Shown here in pieces: positions 1 to 6,896 of a stretch of 39,719 nt of DNA. Location of the stretch: IMG/VR virus record IMGVR_UViG_3300034072_000477, positions 1 through 39,719 of that record; one strand, 5' to 3'. The position numbers were made by a program, and so were the translations under genes. Under the pieces are notes generated by a model. That model had not been told where the DNA came from. It saw only the letters and a program-made list of their open reading frames with translations, and made no database searches. The stretch's first letter is position 1. Every line of letters begins with the position of its first letter. The DNA is from a virus.

Positions 1-14
1 GGCTGCATGTCTGA
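1..14 (+). other. 3' end of a further silent tail-tip cassette (cassette 7, cut by the window edge)
   Basis: The first 14 bases read Leu-His-Val-stop on the plus strand, the same ending as silent cassettes 2 and 3. Bases 1-44 are identical to the reverse complement of 664-707, the junction between cassettes 3 and 4. At least one more plus-strand cassette therefore lies to the left of the window. Confidence 0.75.
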
Positions 15-44
15 CGGTGTGATCGTGTCACTGCAAATGCGGTC
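1..44 (+). repeat. 44-bp perfect inverted repeat, left copy (partner at 664-707)
   Basis: Bases 1-44 equal the reverse complement of 664-707. The repeat covers a cassette end, its spacer and the next head site. Identity stops three bases into the following codons. Confidence 0.9.
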
Positions 45-230
45 CCGCTCGGTAAGTACAAAGCCGACACGCTCAAAAGTCACACCCACAATTACCCGAC
101 TGCCTACTCGGCTGATGCTGGTAGCACCCAGCAGGTTTTTGGTGGCGGGGTCATGGCAACGAGCGCGCCGTCCGGCAGTGCAGAAACTGCGCCGAAGCAC
201 GTGGCCTATAAACCACGCATCCATGTCTGA
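27..230 (+). other. Silent tail-tip cassette 6, inverted orientation (67 aa)
   Basis: This promoterless reading frame has no start codon. It encodes an alternative C-terminus for the tail fibre at 1414-2640: the conserved head VTANAVPLGKYKADT, then SHTHN, a variable centre, and the conserved foot SAETAPKHVAYKPRIHV-stop. It lies on the plus strand, opposite to the fibre gene and to cassettes 1-5. One base separates its stop from the stop of cassette 5 (232-234), so the two are tail to tail. Inversion between its head site (29-43) and the site in the fibre gene (1604-1618) would fuse this tip in frame to the fibre. Confidence 0.85.
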
Positions 231-231
231 C

Positions 232-450
232 TTAGATGTGAATCCGGGGCTTGAAACTGGTGTGCTTGGGCGCCGTCTCGGCAGTGCCGGTGTAAAGCGT
301 GTAGTTCCCCGTCGTAAGATTTCCCGCCCCATCCGCCGACCGCCCACTAGCACCATCAGATCCGGTATGGGAGTCAGATGTTTGCTGATGGCGATGCGAC
401 TTGACCGTATCGGCCTTATACGCACCGAGGGCGACCGCATTTGCAGTGAC
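232..450 (-). other. Silent tail-tip cassette 5 (72 aa)
   Basis: A start-less reading frame beginning VTANAVALGAYKADTVKSH, with a variable centre rich in Ser, Gly and Asp, and ending GTAETAPKHTSFKPRIHI-stop. The foot differs slightly from its sisters (SF instead of AY). It has the same orientation as the fibre gene. It is separated from cassette 4 only by a short spacer after that cassette's stop codon. No ribosome binding site or promoter is visible, so it should be expressed only after recombination. Confidence 0.85.
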
Positions 451-459
451 ATGGCCGTC

Positions 460-681
460 TTAGATGTGCAGTCGCGGCTTGTAGGCCGTGTGCTTGGGTG
501 CAGTCTCAGCCGTACCGGCGCTGTATGTGGTGGCCACCCCACCGATGTTCCCCCCCCCTCCGCTTTGGTTGAGATAGGCGGCCTTATCCACCACCCCGCC
601 ACTGACGCTATTGATCGAGTGAAGGTGAGCCTTGATCGTGTCGGCTTTGTAGGCACCGAGGGCGACCGCATTTGCAGTGAC
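460..681 (-). other. Silent tail-tip cassette 4 (73 aa) with a G9 tract
   Basis: A start-less frame beginning VTANAVALGAYKADTIKAH and ending GTAETAPKHTAYKPRLHI-stop. The variable centre contains a run of nine G on the coding strand (C9 at 550-558). It encodes part of a Gly cluster and is in frame at this length. A one-base slip would remove the conserved foot, so the tract is a possible second source of variation. Same orientation as the fibre gene. Confidence 0.85.
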
Positions 682-707
682 ACGATCACACCGTCAGACA
701 TGCAGCC
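664..707 (-). repeat. 44-bp perfect inverted repeat, right copy (partner at 1-44)
   Basis: Reverse complement of bases 1-44. It spans the end of cassette 3, its spacer and the head site of cassette 4. Confidence 0.9.
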
Positions 708-909
708 GCGGCTTGTAGGCGGTTTGGCGCGGGGCAGTCTCAGCGCTGCCAGTATTTGCTGTTAAACCTTGATCGCTGCCTCCAGTGGCGTCCGGCAGCC
801 CCTGCGAGCCACCGCCGATGGCATAGGTGACGCGGCCCCGTTGCATGTGTGCATGACTCTTGAGCGTGTCCGCCTTATAAGCACCCAGCGCGACCGCATT
901 TGCAGTGAC
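694..909 (-). other. Silent tail-tip cassette 3 (71 aa)
   Basis: A start-less frame with head VTANAVALGAYKADTLKSH and foot GSAETAPRQTAYKPRLHV-stop. The foot is nearly the same as that of the expressed tip. The 44 bases spanning its stop and the next head site (664-707) recur, inverted and without mismatch, at 1-44. This is the clearest trace of past inversion or duplication within the array. Confidence 0.85.
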
Positions 910-921
910 ACGGCATCAGCC

Positions 922-1122
922 TCAGACATGCAGCCTCGGCTTGTAGGCGGTGTGCTTGGGTGCAGTTTCAGCCGTGCCAGTGCTGCCAGTGGTGGTGGCA
1001 CCAGAAGGAACGTTGTCAGACCCGCCCGCTTGCGCCCCCAGCACGAATGCCTGCGTACTGTGAGTGTGAGCTTTGATTGTGTCGCCTTTGTACTTACCCA
1101 GAGGTACCGCATTTGCAGTGAC
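922..1122 (-). other. Silent tail-tip cassette 2 (66 aa)
   Basis: A start-less frame with head VTANAVPLGKYKGDTIKAH, a short variable centre and foot GTAETAPKHTAYKPRLHV-stop. Its head resembles cassette 6 (PLGKYK) rather than the expressed gene (ALGAYK). The 15-base site is intact at 1106-1120, but the base after it is A where the other copies have C. Confidence 0.85.
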
Positions 1123-1131
1123 ACAGCCACG

Positions 1132-1404
1132 CTAGATGTGGATGCGCGGGCGATAGGCCGTCTGCTTTGGCGCGGTTTCCATGCCCACGCGTGGCGTGCC
1201 GTGAATGCCATCGCTAATCGCGGTGCGAACAAAAGCCTCAGTAGTGGACTGAAGCGTATTGCCACTGACTGCCGGCCAGTTTCCAGGCGACGAGACGACG
1301 TTGTTGATGGTTCGATCATTCGAGGGCGCGGTGAAGTGAGCGTGCCAGTGGCCTTGCCCCGTGTCGGCCTTGTAGGCACCGAGCGGGACCGCATTTGCAG
1401 TGAC
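1132..1404 (-). other. Silent tail-tip cassette 1 (90 aa), adjacent to the fibre gene
   Basis: The first cassette after the fibre stop codon, separated from it by a few bases. It is the longest copy: head VTANAVPLGAYKADT, then GHWHAHF in place of the usual SHTHN-type motif, a centre with no visible similarity to the other tips, and foot METAPKQTAYRPRIHI-stop. The longer, His-rich centre suggests a differently folded receptor-binding tip. Same orientation as the fibre gene, so a single inversion cannot express it; two successive inversions would be needed. Confidence 0.85.
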
Positions 1405-1413
1405 ACGGCCGGG

Positions 1414-2640
1414 TTAGATGTGAATCCGGGGCTTGTAGGCGGTTTGGCGCGGTGCAGTTTCGGCGCTGCCAGTCGAGGACGTCGGCGTTGTTCCAGGAGA
1501 AAGGGAGACGTACTGCGCCGAACCCGACGCGCCGGCGAGGCCCCAGTTGACCACGTTGTGGGTGTGGCTCTTGAGCGTGTCGGCTTTGTAGGCACCGAGG
1601 GCGACCGCATTTGCAGTGTCAGCGTCAGTACCCGTCATTCGGAAGAACTGGTTGCGCAGATCCGGCACCCGGAAGTTGCTCGCATCGACGTCCACGAAGT
1701 TGTGCGTACCGGCCACCCACGAGCCCGAAGCCACCACCAGGCTGTTCTCCTGCGCATAGCCCCACAGGGCAGCGTAGGCAGTCTTGCTCAAGGTCCCGCC
1801 AACAGCATCCACCTCCATCGCCAGCGGCGATTGCGTATGACCAAAGCTGGCGCGACCACACAGAATCGAACGGTAGCCGGTGAAGTAAGCGGTGCTGACC
1901 CACGTCCAGATCTCTTGGGCTTCGATCACCATGATCGGGCCGATGTTCGTGGTCGGGAGCGCGCTGATGGAGTACGCCTGAAAGCCAGACACAATGCCAA
2001 GCGCCGGATTCAGAAGCGCCCACTTGTCCAAGGTCGAGTCGTACTGCAGTTCGAGCCAATGACCGGCGCCGGAAATATCACCCGCAAGGATCGGCAGATT
2101 ATTGCCCTTGAAAATCGGCTTTGCGGCAACGGTGCCATTGTTGGGCGTGAAGGTTGCAGCTGCGGTATTGGCCGCCGCCGCGCGAACCATAACGCTCATA
2201 CCGTTGACCAAAGCAGTGACCGCCGGCGTGAATCCTGCGGTCAGCGCATTTTCTGTGCCGCCTGCGGCCGAGATTTTCGGCGCGTTGATCTGGATGCGGG
2301 AATCGGTCTGGGCGGAATCCAGTGCCCATAGCATCCACTCACCCGGGTTTGCGGCGGGCGTTTTATTGGTGTTCTGTACCAGTGCCTTGTAGGTGTAGCC
2401 ATCTGCACCGATTACGCGGTCGCCGATCTCGTAGGTCTCATCGGATGACCAGTCGGACACGCCGCGACGAGCGAGATAGCGAATGCCATTCATGAGGTAG
2501 TTCTGGAGCCAGTTGAAACGCTGGCGCGACGGCGGCACATTGGTCAACGGCCATCCCGTCTGAATTTCGGCCTCGGTGGGTTGCACCTTATCGCCGGCCT
2601 CTGCCCAGGTCGGAAGGACGGTAGGTCTCGTCAACGGCAT
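1414..2640 (-). CDS. Tail fibre / tail collar protein with exchangeable C-terminal tip
   Basis: A 408-aa distal tail protein, probably the receptor-binding fibre. The N-terminus (about 1-60) is likely the baseplate-attachment part. Residues about 62-106 (YEIGDRV..YTYKAL..TPAANPGEWMLW) resemble a small chitin/carbohydrate-binding (CBM5/12-like) module. Residues about 280-335 (ALWGYAQ..NFRVPDLRNQFFRMTG) are a phage tail collar domain. From residue 341 the protein is a modular tip (68 aa) that starts at the 15-bp repeat and ends GSAETAPRQTAYKPRIHI. It is the last gene of the late operon, two bases after the DUF2612 gene. The bases just before the repeat (TGA on the coding strand) differ from the TGT found in all six silent copies, as expected if the left half-site stays with the expressed gene. 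Confidence 0.88.
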   Translation of the reverse strand: MPLTRPTVLPTWAEAGDKVQPTEAEIQTGWPLTNVPPSRQRFNWLQNYLMNGIRYLARRGVSDWSSDETYEIGDRVIGADGYTYKALVQNTNKTPAANPGEWMLWALDSAQTDSRIQINAPKISAAGGTENALTAGFTPAVTALVNGMSVMVRAAAANTAAATFTPNNGTVAAKPIFKGNNLPILAGDISGAGHWLELQYDSTLDKWALLNPALGIVSGFQAYSISALPTTNIGPIMVIEAQEIWTWVSTAYFTGYRSILCGRASFGHTQSPLAMEVDAVGGTLSKTAYAALWGYAQENSLVVASGSWVAGTHNFVDVDASNFRVPDLRNQFFRMTGTDADTANAVALGAYKADTLKSHTHNVVNWGLAGASGSAQYVSLSPGTTPTSSTGSAETAPRQTAYKPRIHI

Positions 2641-2642
2641 CT

Positions 2643-3353
2643 TTAAAACTCCTCTGCAAATAGGCCGCCGACTGTCGGCGACCCTTCTTCACCAAACGAC
2701 ATGGCACCTGTCTGCCCGTCGAACCCGAAATAGTTGGACGACTCGAAAGTCGACCTCCACTTGATACGGACACCCTGCGCCCGCGGCAGGATGTCGAGAT
2801 TGGTCACCATTGCCTTCTCAAGGAAGGTCAATGCGCGGCCGATGGAAATGCCGATGCCCATGCCGCCGAGATCCTCCACAACAATCCTCGTGGCGCCAAA
2901 GAGGTAGGCGAGGCCTGCGATGGCATCCTCGTTGGTGCTTTTGGCGTGGTTCTTGACGATCTGCGCACGGATCAGCAGGCGGTACTCAGGATCTGCGAGC
3001 ACGCTGGTTGCTGTATCCGGCTCCAGCTCGTCACGGAAGCGTGAGCCGATTCCTCGGACACCCTCCTCGCCGAACACTTGGGCACCCGGCTGGCCATCGA
3101 AGCCGAAGAATTGAACCGGGATGGAATTCGGGATAACCCGCTCCACCCCGACAATGTCTCCGATGATGTCGAGGTTGACGCCCTCGGCCCAATCGATGTC
3201 CGGCAGCATCGCGAGCTGCTGAAACACCCCCTCAAGCTCTTGGACCGGAGTGAGCAAGGCATCGATGAAGGCCAGGAACTTCGCACTGTCCAGGTACTGG
3301 GTAGCGACGCGGGAACGCCCAAGCGCCTTGTGGTCGATGGGCGTAGAGCTCAT
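2643..3353 (-). CDS. DUF2612 tail/baseplate protein (tail protein I-like)
   Basis: A 236-aa protein of the DUF2612 family. In this type of myophage it lies between the J-like baseplate protein and the fibre, the place of P2 gpI, and probably connects the wedge to the fibre. It overlaps the upstream gene by an ATGA junction. A duplicated motif stands out: FGFDGQPGAQVFGEEG at about 83-98 and FGFDGQTGAMSFGEEG at about 209-224, each followed by a Gly- and Phe-containing segment. The second copy forms the extreme C-terminus next to the fibre, so the motif may be a trimer- or fibre-docking element. Confidence 0.75.
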   Translation of the reverse strand: MSSTPIDHKALGRSRVATQYLDSAKFLAFIDALLTPVQELEGVFQQLAMLPDIDWAEGVNLDIIGDIVGVERVIPNSIPVQFFGFDGQPGAQVFGEEGVRGIGSRFRDELEPDTATSVLADPEYRLLIRAQIVKNHAKSTNEDAIAGLAYLFGATRIVVEDLGGMGIGISIGRALTFLEKAMVTNLDILPRAQGVRIKWRSTFESSNYFGFDGQTGAMSFGEEGSPTVGGLFAEEF

Positions 3354-4507
3354 AGGATGTTCACCGTGATACGGGCAGAGTCGAAGCGGGCCAGCTCATC
3401 AAAATCCACCGGGATGTTGGCTGTCGTCGTCGGGGCTGCTGCAGTGCCGATAAATAGGCTATCGATCGAGTGCCCAGGAACCGTATTGACCGGGTCAAAT
3501 ACCCGGGAATGCACGACCTCGCCACCGATCTTCTGCTTGGCCAGAGCCCAAGCGGTGATGGCATTGATGATCCGCTGCGCGCCGTCGGTAGGCCAACCCG
3601 GTCGAGTGTGCAGGTTGATCACTACCCACACGTCAACATCGCCTGGGCGGCTGAACCGCATGGTGTGTGGATTGCCTTGCGTGTCGTAGATCACCCCCTC
3701 AGTGGTGCCGACCAGCGTCACGCCCTGCCCCTTCTTGAGCCAGATCGTCTGGAAGATGCTTTGCTCGGCCGCACCTTCAACCACGCAGTAGATTGAATGC
3801 GGTGGTAGCCCGTTGATCGGATCAACGTCATCCTCCGGGTTCTCATAGACCCTCACCTGAAGCACTTCAGGCAGGTTCGACAACGCGCCGTACATTGCGT
3901 CGAGAATGCCTTGCGCTGGCGTCGCAGTCGAGGCGCGGCGGCGCAATCGCAGCTGCTCTGGCGTCTCTTCGTTGCGGCCGGGCGTGGCGTCTGCTGGGTT
4001 GGTCACGCTTTGCCAGCCATAGATGGGCGTCCCGATCTTGGTCAGCGTACCGGTCGGCGCCTGAATGGCGCCCTTTTCCGTTGCAATGCCCTGGCTCAGA
4101 ATTTCTCCCGCCGCGGGGATGGTCAGATCCTCGGTCGTTGCGAAAGTGGCATTGGTGACGCTGCTCTGGATAAGGCTGCCGGCTGGGATGTAGGTGCCCT
4201 GCTGACCGATGTGCAGCAGCGGCACGGTGCTGTAGGTGCCGCCGATCTGGCGAATGCCGTTCAGCTGCACCAGGCGGGACAAAGCGACACCCAGCGCCGA
4301 TTGTGGGTTGAAGGAGTGATAGACGTCCTCGGCGAGCTGGTCGAGGTTGCTGATAGCCTCAGCAAACACCCCCAGGTGCTGCCCATCCATGGTGTCTGGA
4401 TCAAGGTTGATGTCCGGGCCGAAGATTGCGCGAATTGCCTCCTGCAGCTCGGTCAGCCGTTCGTCGAGGCGACTCCGGATAAATCCCTGTGAGGTGAGTT
4501 GCGTCAT
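3350..4507 (-). CDS. Baseplate J-like protein (wedge component)
   Basis: A 385-aa baseplate_J (P2 gpJ / Mu gp47-like) protein. The N-terminus (LTSQGFIRSRLDERLTELQ) and the segment with ATPGRNEETPEQLRLRRRAS at about residues 172-192 are typical of the family. It forms the ring around the central hub together with the gp25-like protein encoded just upstream. The two genes overlap by four bases, and the next gene starts in the same way, suggesting coupled translation. Confidence 0.85.
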   Translation of the reverse strand: MTQLTSQGFIRSRLDERLTELQEAIRAIFGPDINLDPDTMDGQHLGVFAEAISNLDQLAEDVYHSFNPQSALGVALSRLVQLNGIRQIGGTYSTVPLLHIGQQGTYIPAGSLIQSSVTNATFATTEDLTIPAAGEILSQGIATEKGAIQAPTGTLTKIGTPIYGWQSVTNPADATPGRNEETPEQLRLRRRASTATPAQGILDAMYGALSNLPEVLQVRVYENPEDDVDPINGLPPHSIYCVVEGAAEQSIFQTIWLKKGQGVTLVGTTEGVIYDTQGNPHTMRFSRPGDVDVWVVINLHTRPGWPTDGAQRIINAITAWALAKQKIGGEVVHSRVFDPVNTVPGHSIDSLFIGTAAAPTTTANIPVDFDELARFDSARITVNIL

Positions 4508-4863
4508 TTCTTCGATACCCTGATGTTGGATGTGGTCCCGTATATGTTCGTCACGGTCGCTGAGACGGTCAGGCGTCGCGTGTTGGCGTCGAATGTCATG
4601 CCGAAGGAGCGCAGCTCAGCTACGCCTTCGGTCTCGATGATGGTTTTCTTGATCAGCGACTCGGCAAGCGGGAGGTTCGATGGCCGCTTCATGATGTCCG
4701 GCAGGTAGGGAACGCCGGCGCCGATGTCCAGAAACCACTCGTTGAACAGGAGCAGGAGGCGGGTTTTCACCCGTTGCGCCACGGCCTCATCATTGCGGGC
4801 CATATTCGCCACCCCCTGCCCGAAGGTCATGTCGTGACCATCATCAAGGCGTCGAACTTGCAT
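4504..4863 (-). CDS. gp25/GPW-like baseplate wedge protein
   Basis: A 119-aa protein matching the gp25-like wedge family in size, position between the spike and J genes, and features. It has an N-terminal DMTFGQG and MARND..VAQRVKTRLLLLFNEWFLDIGAGVPY, and a C-terminal beta-rich part (GMTFDANTRRLTVSATVTNIYG). In contractile systems gp25 staples the wedge and contacts the first sheath ring. A weak Shine-Dalgarno (AGGAG) lies before the start. Confidence 0.8.
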   Translation of the reverse strand: MQVRRLDDGHDMTFGQGVANMARNDEAVAQRVKTRLLLLFNEWFLDIGAGVPYLPDIMKRPSNLPLAESLIKKTIIETEGVAELRSFGMTFDANTRRLTVSATVTNIYGTTSNIRVSKK

Positions 4864-4872
4864 TTCAGCTCC

Positions 4873-5631
4873 TTAGGCATTGGGGCCTTCTGTAACGGTG
4901 CCCGTCTCGTTGTGGTTGTGGGTTGAGCCGATGTTCTTTCCGTTGCTCGTGATCGTGCCGTCGGTGTGATCGATGTCCCCGGCGATCGCAACCCCGGTAC
5001 CGCCCTCGATAGCCATGCCGCCTGCGCCGGTGATCAGCCCGCTCGTTGTGCTCGTTCCCTCGCGCTCGAGGTTCCCGGTTTGATGCACGTTCCCCTCGTG
5101 GACGATGTTTCCCTTGATGAAGATCGTCCCGTCCTCAAGCCGGATGTACGTCGACCGACTGCGCGTGCGCAGCTCGGCGCCGGTCATCTGCAGAGCGGTC
5201 AGCTTCTTGGGCTGGCTGTTCACCCCTACCTGCGCAAAGGCATCGGACAGGTCGTGCAGGCGATACTCAGCAGGAAGCTGGACGCCGCCTTGCGCATGCC
5301 AGAAGTCGATACAGCGTTCAGAGAAAAACAGGATGCACTCGTCGCCGCGCGCGACCGGGAAGGTCAGAAAGAAGTCACCACCGCCCGGAAAGGCGACCGG
5401 CACATCCACGCATAGCGGAAGATTTACCGCACCCTTCGTCGTGAAAATACGCTGTATCGCCGGCTGCACTGAGGCGGTCTGCGTGTCTGGATCGAATGAC
5501 TCGATGATCCCAGGCAGGCAGGTATGCAGGTCTTTCAGGCGGCCTTCGATCTGCGCGGCTGCAGCTTCTTCAGGCGTAGCGGTGACCTGCTGGTCTCGTT
5601 GGACCCGCCCTATTTTCTTACCGTCTGCCAT
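4873..5631 (-). CDS. Gp138-family membrane-puncturing spike
   Basis: A 252-aa spike of the phi92 gp138 type. The N-terminal half (about 30-140, LHTCLPGIIESFDPDTQTASVQP) is the Gp138 OB-fold region. The C-terminal half is a run of short beta-strand repeats rich in Gly, Thr and Ile, as in trimeric beta-helix spikes. It ends in STHNHNETG, whose His-x-His is suited to metal binding at the spike tip. The spike sits on the hub encoded upstream and pierces the outer membrane on contraction. Confidence 0.85.
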   Translation of the reverse strand: MADGKKIGRVQRDQQVTATPEEAAAAQIEGRLKDLHTCLPGIIESFDPDTQTASVQPAIQRIFTTKGAVNLPLCVDVPVAFPGGGDFFLTFPVARGDECILFFSERCIDFWHAQGGVQLPAEYRLHDLSDAFAQVGVNSQPKKLTALQMTGAELRTRSRSTYIRLEDGTIFIKGNIVHEGNVHQTGNLEREGTSTTSGLITGAGGMAIEGGTGVAIAGDIDHTDGTITSNGKNIGSTHNHNETGTVTEGPNA

Positions 5632-5634
5632 GCC

Positions 5635-6579
5635 TTACCTCGACTTCGGGATGGGTTGGTCGAGGCCAATGCACTCGCTTTCCGACAGCCAGTCTTTCCC
5701 GCGGGTGTCACCCCTGTGGGTGAGCTTGAGAACTTTGTATATGCCGTCCGGATCCAGCCTGACAAGCTCCTCGTTCTCGCGCCCGAGTGGTGCGTTTGTT
5801 TCCGACCGCTCCCGCTGCGTTGCAAGCGCATTGGCCTGCTGGCGCTTTGCCTTGATGCCGTTGTTGTCGAGCTGCAGGGCACCATTCACTCGAATCATCG
5901 GATTCATCAAGCAGCGCACTACCACGCCCTTGTCGTTGACCTCTGGGGCGCCCAGCATGCCCGTGTCGGCGCGTATCAGGATCGCCTCGCCAGGCAGAAC
6001 GTCGTTGGTGCTGACGATGGTGAGCTGCCCGTCCTGAATCGACCAATTGGCGCCGGACTCGCGAGACACATCGTTGAGCACATCTCGGGTGTTGCCGCTG
6101 ATCACCTTGCCTCGTAGCCTGGCACGCTCTTCGATTTGGACATGGCCTTTGCTGGTCCCGCCCACACCATTGAAGGTGCCGACCGCTCGATTGACGAGCT
6201 GCGTGTTCGTCGTTCCGGCAGCCAGCGTTTCATTCATGACCGCCGAGCGGAAGTCCTTGTCGCCGTCACCCGCCTCAATCTCGGTGATGTAGTCATTGCC
6301 ATCCCGGTATCGGTAGACGTGCCGGATATTTCCCCGGAAAACCAGCTGCATCGCCCCCTCGTATCCGGCGTTGAGCAGAACGTCCTCGTACTCGTTCTTG
6401 ATCCTCGCCTCGTTGTCAGGGTGCAGGTTGTAGATCTTGATGACGGCGATGTTCGGCGCAGCCTCGACGGTTTTGGTGACCTCAAAGGCGATCCGTAGGT
6501 TTTCGACCATGAGGCCGATCCCCTTCTTGCCGATGACCACCTGCGCGCGGCGTTTCCACTGCCGAACAGAATCGCTCAT
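5635..6579 (-). CDS. Baseplate hub protein (gp27/gpD-like)
   Basis: A 314-aa hub protein. The N-terminal half (RAQVVIGKKGIGLMVENLRIAFEV..IKIYNLH) and the central VVRCLMNPMIRVNGALQLD resemble the hub domains found next to Gp138 spikes in phi92- and Pam3-like myophages. It would form the trimeric platform between tail tube and spike. The start overlaps the stop of the plug gene. The exact family is assigned mainly by gene order. Confidence 0.75.
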   Translation of the reverse strand: MSDSVRQWKRRAQVVIGKKGIGLMVENLRIAFEVTKTVEAAPNIAVIKIYNLHPDNEARIKNEYEDVLLNAGYEGAMQLVFRGNIRHVYRYRDGNDYITEIEAGDGDKDFRSAVMNETLAAGTTNTQLVNRAVGTFNGVGGTSKGHVQIEERARLRGKVISGNTRDVLNDVSRESGANWSIQDGQLTIVSTNDVLPGEAILIRADTGMLGAPEVNDKGVVVRCLMNPMIRVNGALQLDNNGIKAKRQQANALATQRERSETNAPLGRENEELVRLDPDGIYKVLKLTHRGDTRGKDWLSESECIGLDQPIPKSR

Positions 6580-6896
6580 GGGACTACCTCATCAGGGCTG
6601 AACCAATACACCTTGACCCGGCTGCCGAGATCCTCAGGGCCTGCCTCCTGACCCTGCGTGGTGGTGTCCACACAAAGCAGGCTGCCCATATCGAAGTTGT
6701 ACGGTTCTAGCAGGTCTTGCCCGAGCACCAACGGCAGCGACGCGACGATCAGGGCCTTGGTCGCGTCGTTGTAAAGATCGACCGTCCAAACGCCTGAACG
6801 GTCGTTGTAACGGGCATCGAACAGATACTTGGTCTCGCCCAGCTGGGTGACAAAGGTCTGTGCCGGATCGCTCGAGAAAGGCAGTTCAATGATCAC
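6576..6896 (-). CDS. Small baseplate plug protein (Pam3 gp18-like)
   Basis: A 106-aa protein beginning MIIELPFSSDPAQTF..LGETKYLFDARYN, then a core with VWTVDLYND. This pattern is found in the small protein that plugs the baseplate of cyanophage Pam3 and in homologues encoded between the Dit-like and hub genes. It overlaps both neighbours by four bases. Assignment rests on the pattern and position. Confidence 0.7.
   Translation of the reverse strand: MIIELPFSSDPAQTFVTQLGETKYLFDARYNDRSGVWTVDLYNDATKALIVASLPLVLGQDLLEPYNFDMGSLLCVDTTTQGQEAGPEDLGSRVKVYWFSPDEVVP

Larger units (their letters stand above)
29..1618. repeat. Seven identical 15-bp candidate crossover sites in the tail-tip array
   Basis: The sequence CACTGCAAATGCGGT occurs without mismatch at 29-43 on the plus strand. 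It occurs on the minus strand at 434-448, 665-679, 893-907, 1106-1120, 1388-1402 and, inside the expressed fibre gene, 1604-1618. Third codon positions are also fixed inside it, whereas synonymous differences appear directly after it. It is an imperfect inverted repeat around a central AA (ACTGCA-AA-TGCGGT). That is the geometry of Din-family serine invertase sites, which also have a 2-bp core. The family of the recombinase is inferred. Confidence 0.75.

Noticed and set aside
762-1610. Minus-strand 282-codon frame through cassettes 1-3
   Set aside because: It is out of frame with the cassette proteins and rich in Arg/Ser/Thr repeats. The in-frame cassette reading with conserved TANAV and YKPR ends is clearly better.
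29-1618. CRISPR array from regularly spaced repeats
   Set aside because: The spacing is 213-282 bases, the intervals code for homologous protein tips, one unit is inverted, and no cas genes are present.
1-1620. Diversity-generating retroelement
   Set aside because: No reverse transcriptase or template repeat is present. The tips differ wholesale and in length rather than at adenine-derived positions, and some are inverted.
7-2331. Long plus-strand reading frames (252 and 520 codons) across the tip array and fibre gene
   Set aside because: They are shadows of the minus-strand cassettes. The real protein families (collar domain, conserved heads and feet) are in another frame, and the plus frames have Arg/Ser-rich, non-family sequence. 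Only the 27-230 cassette frame is real on plus.
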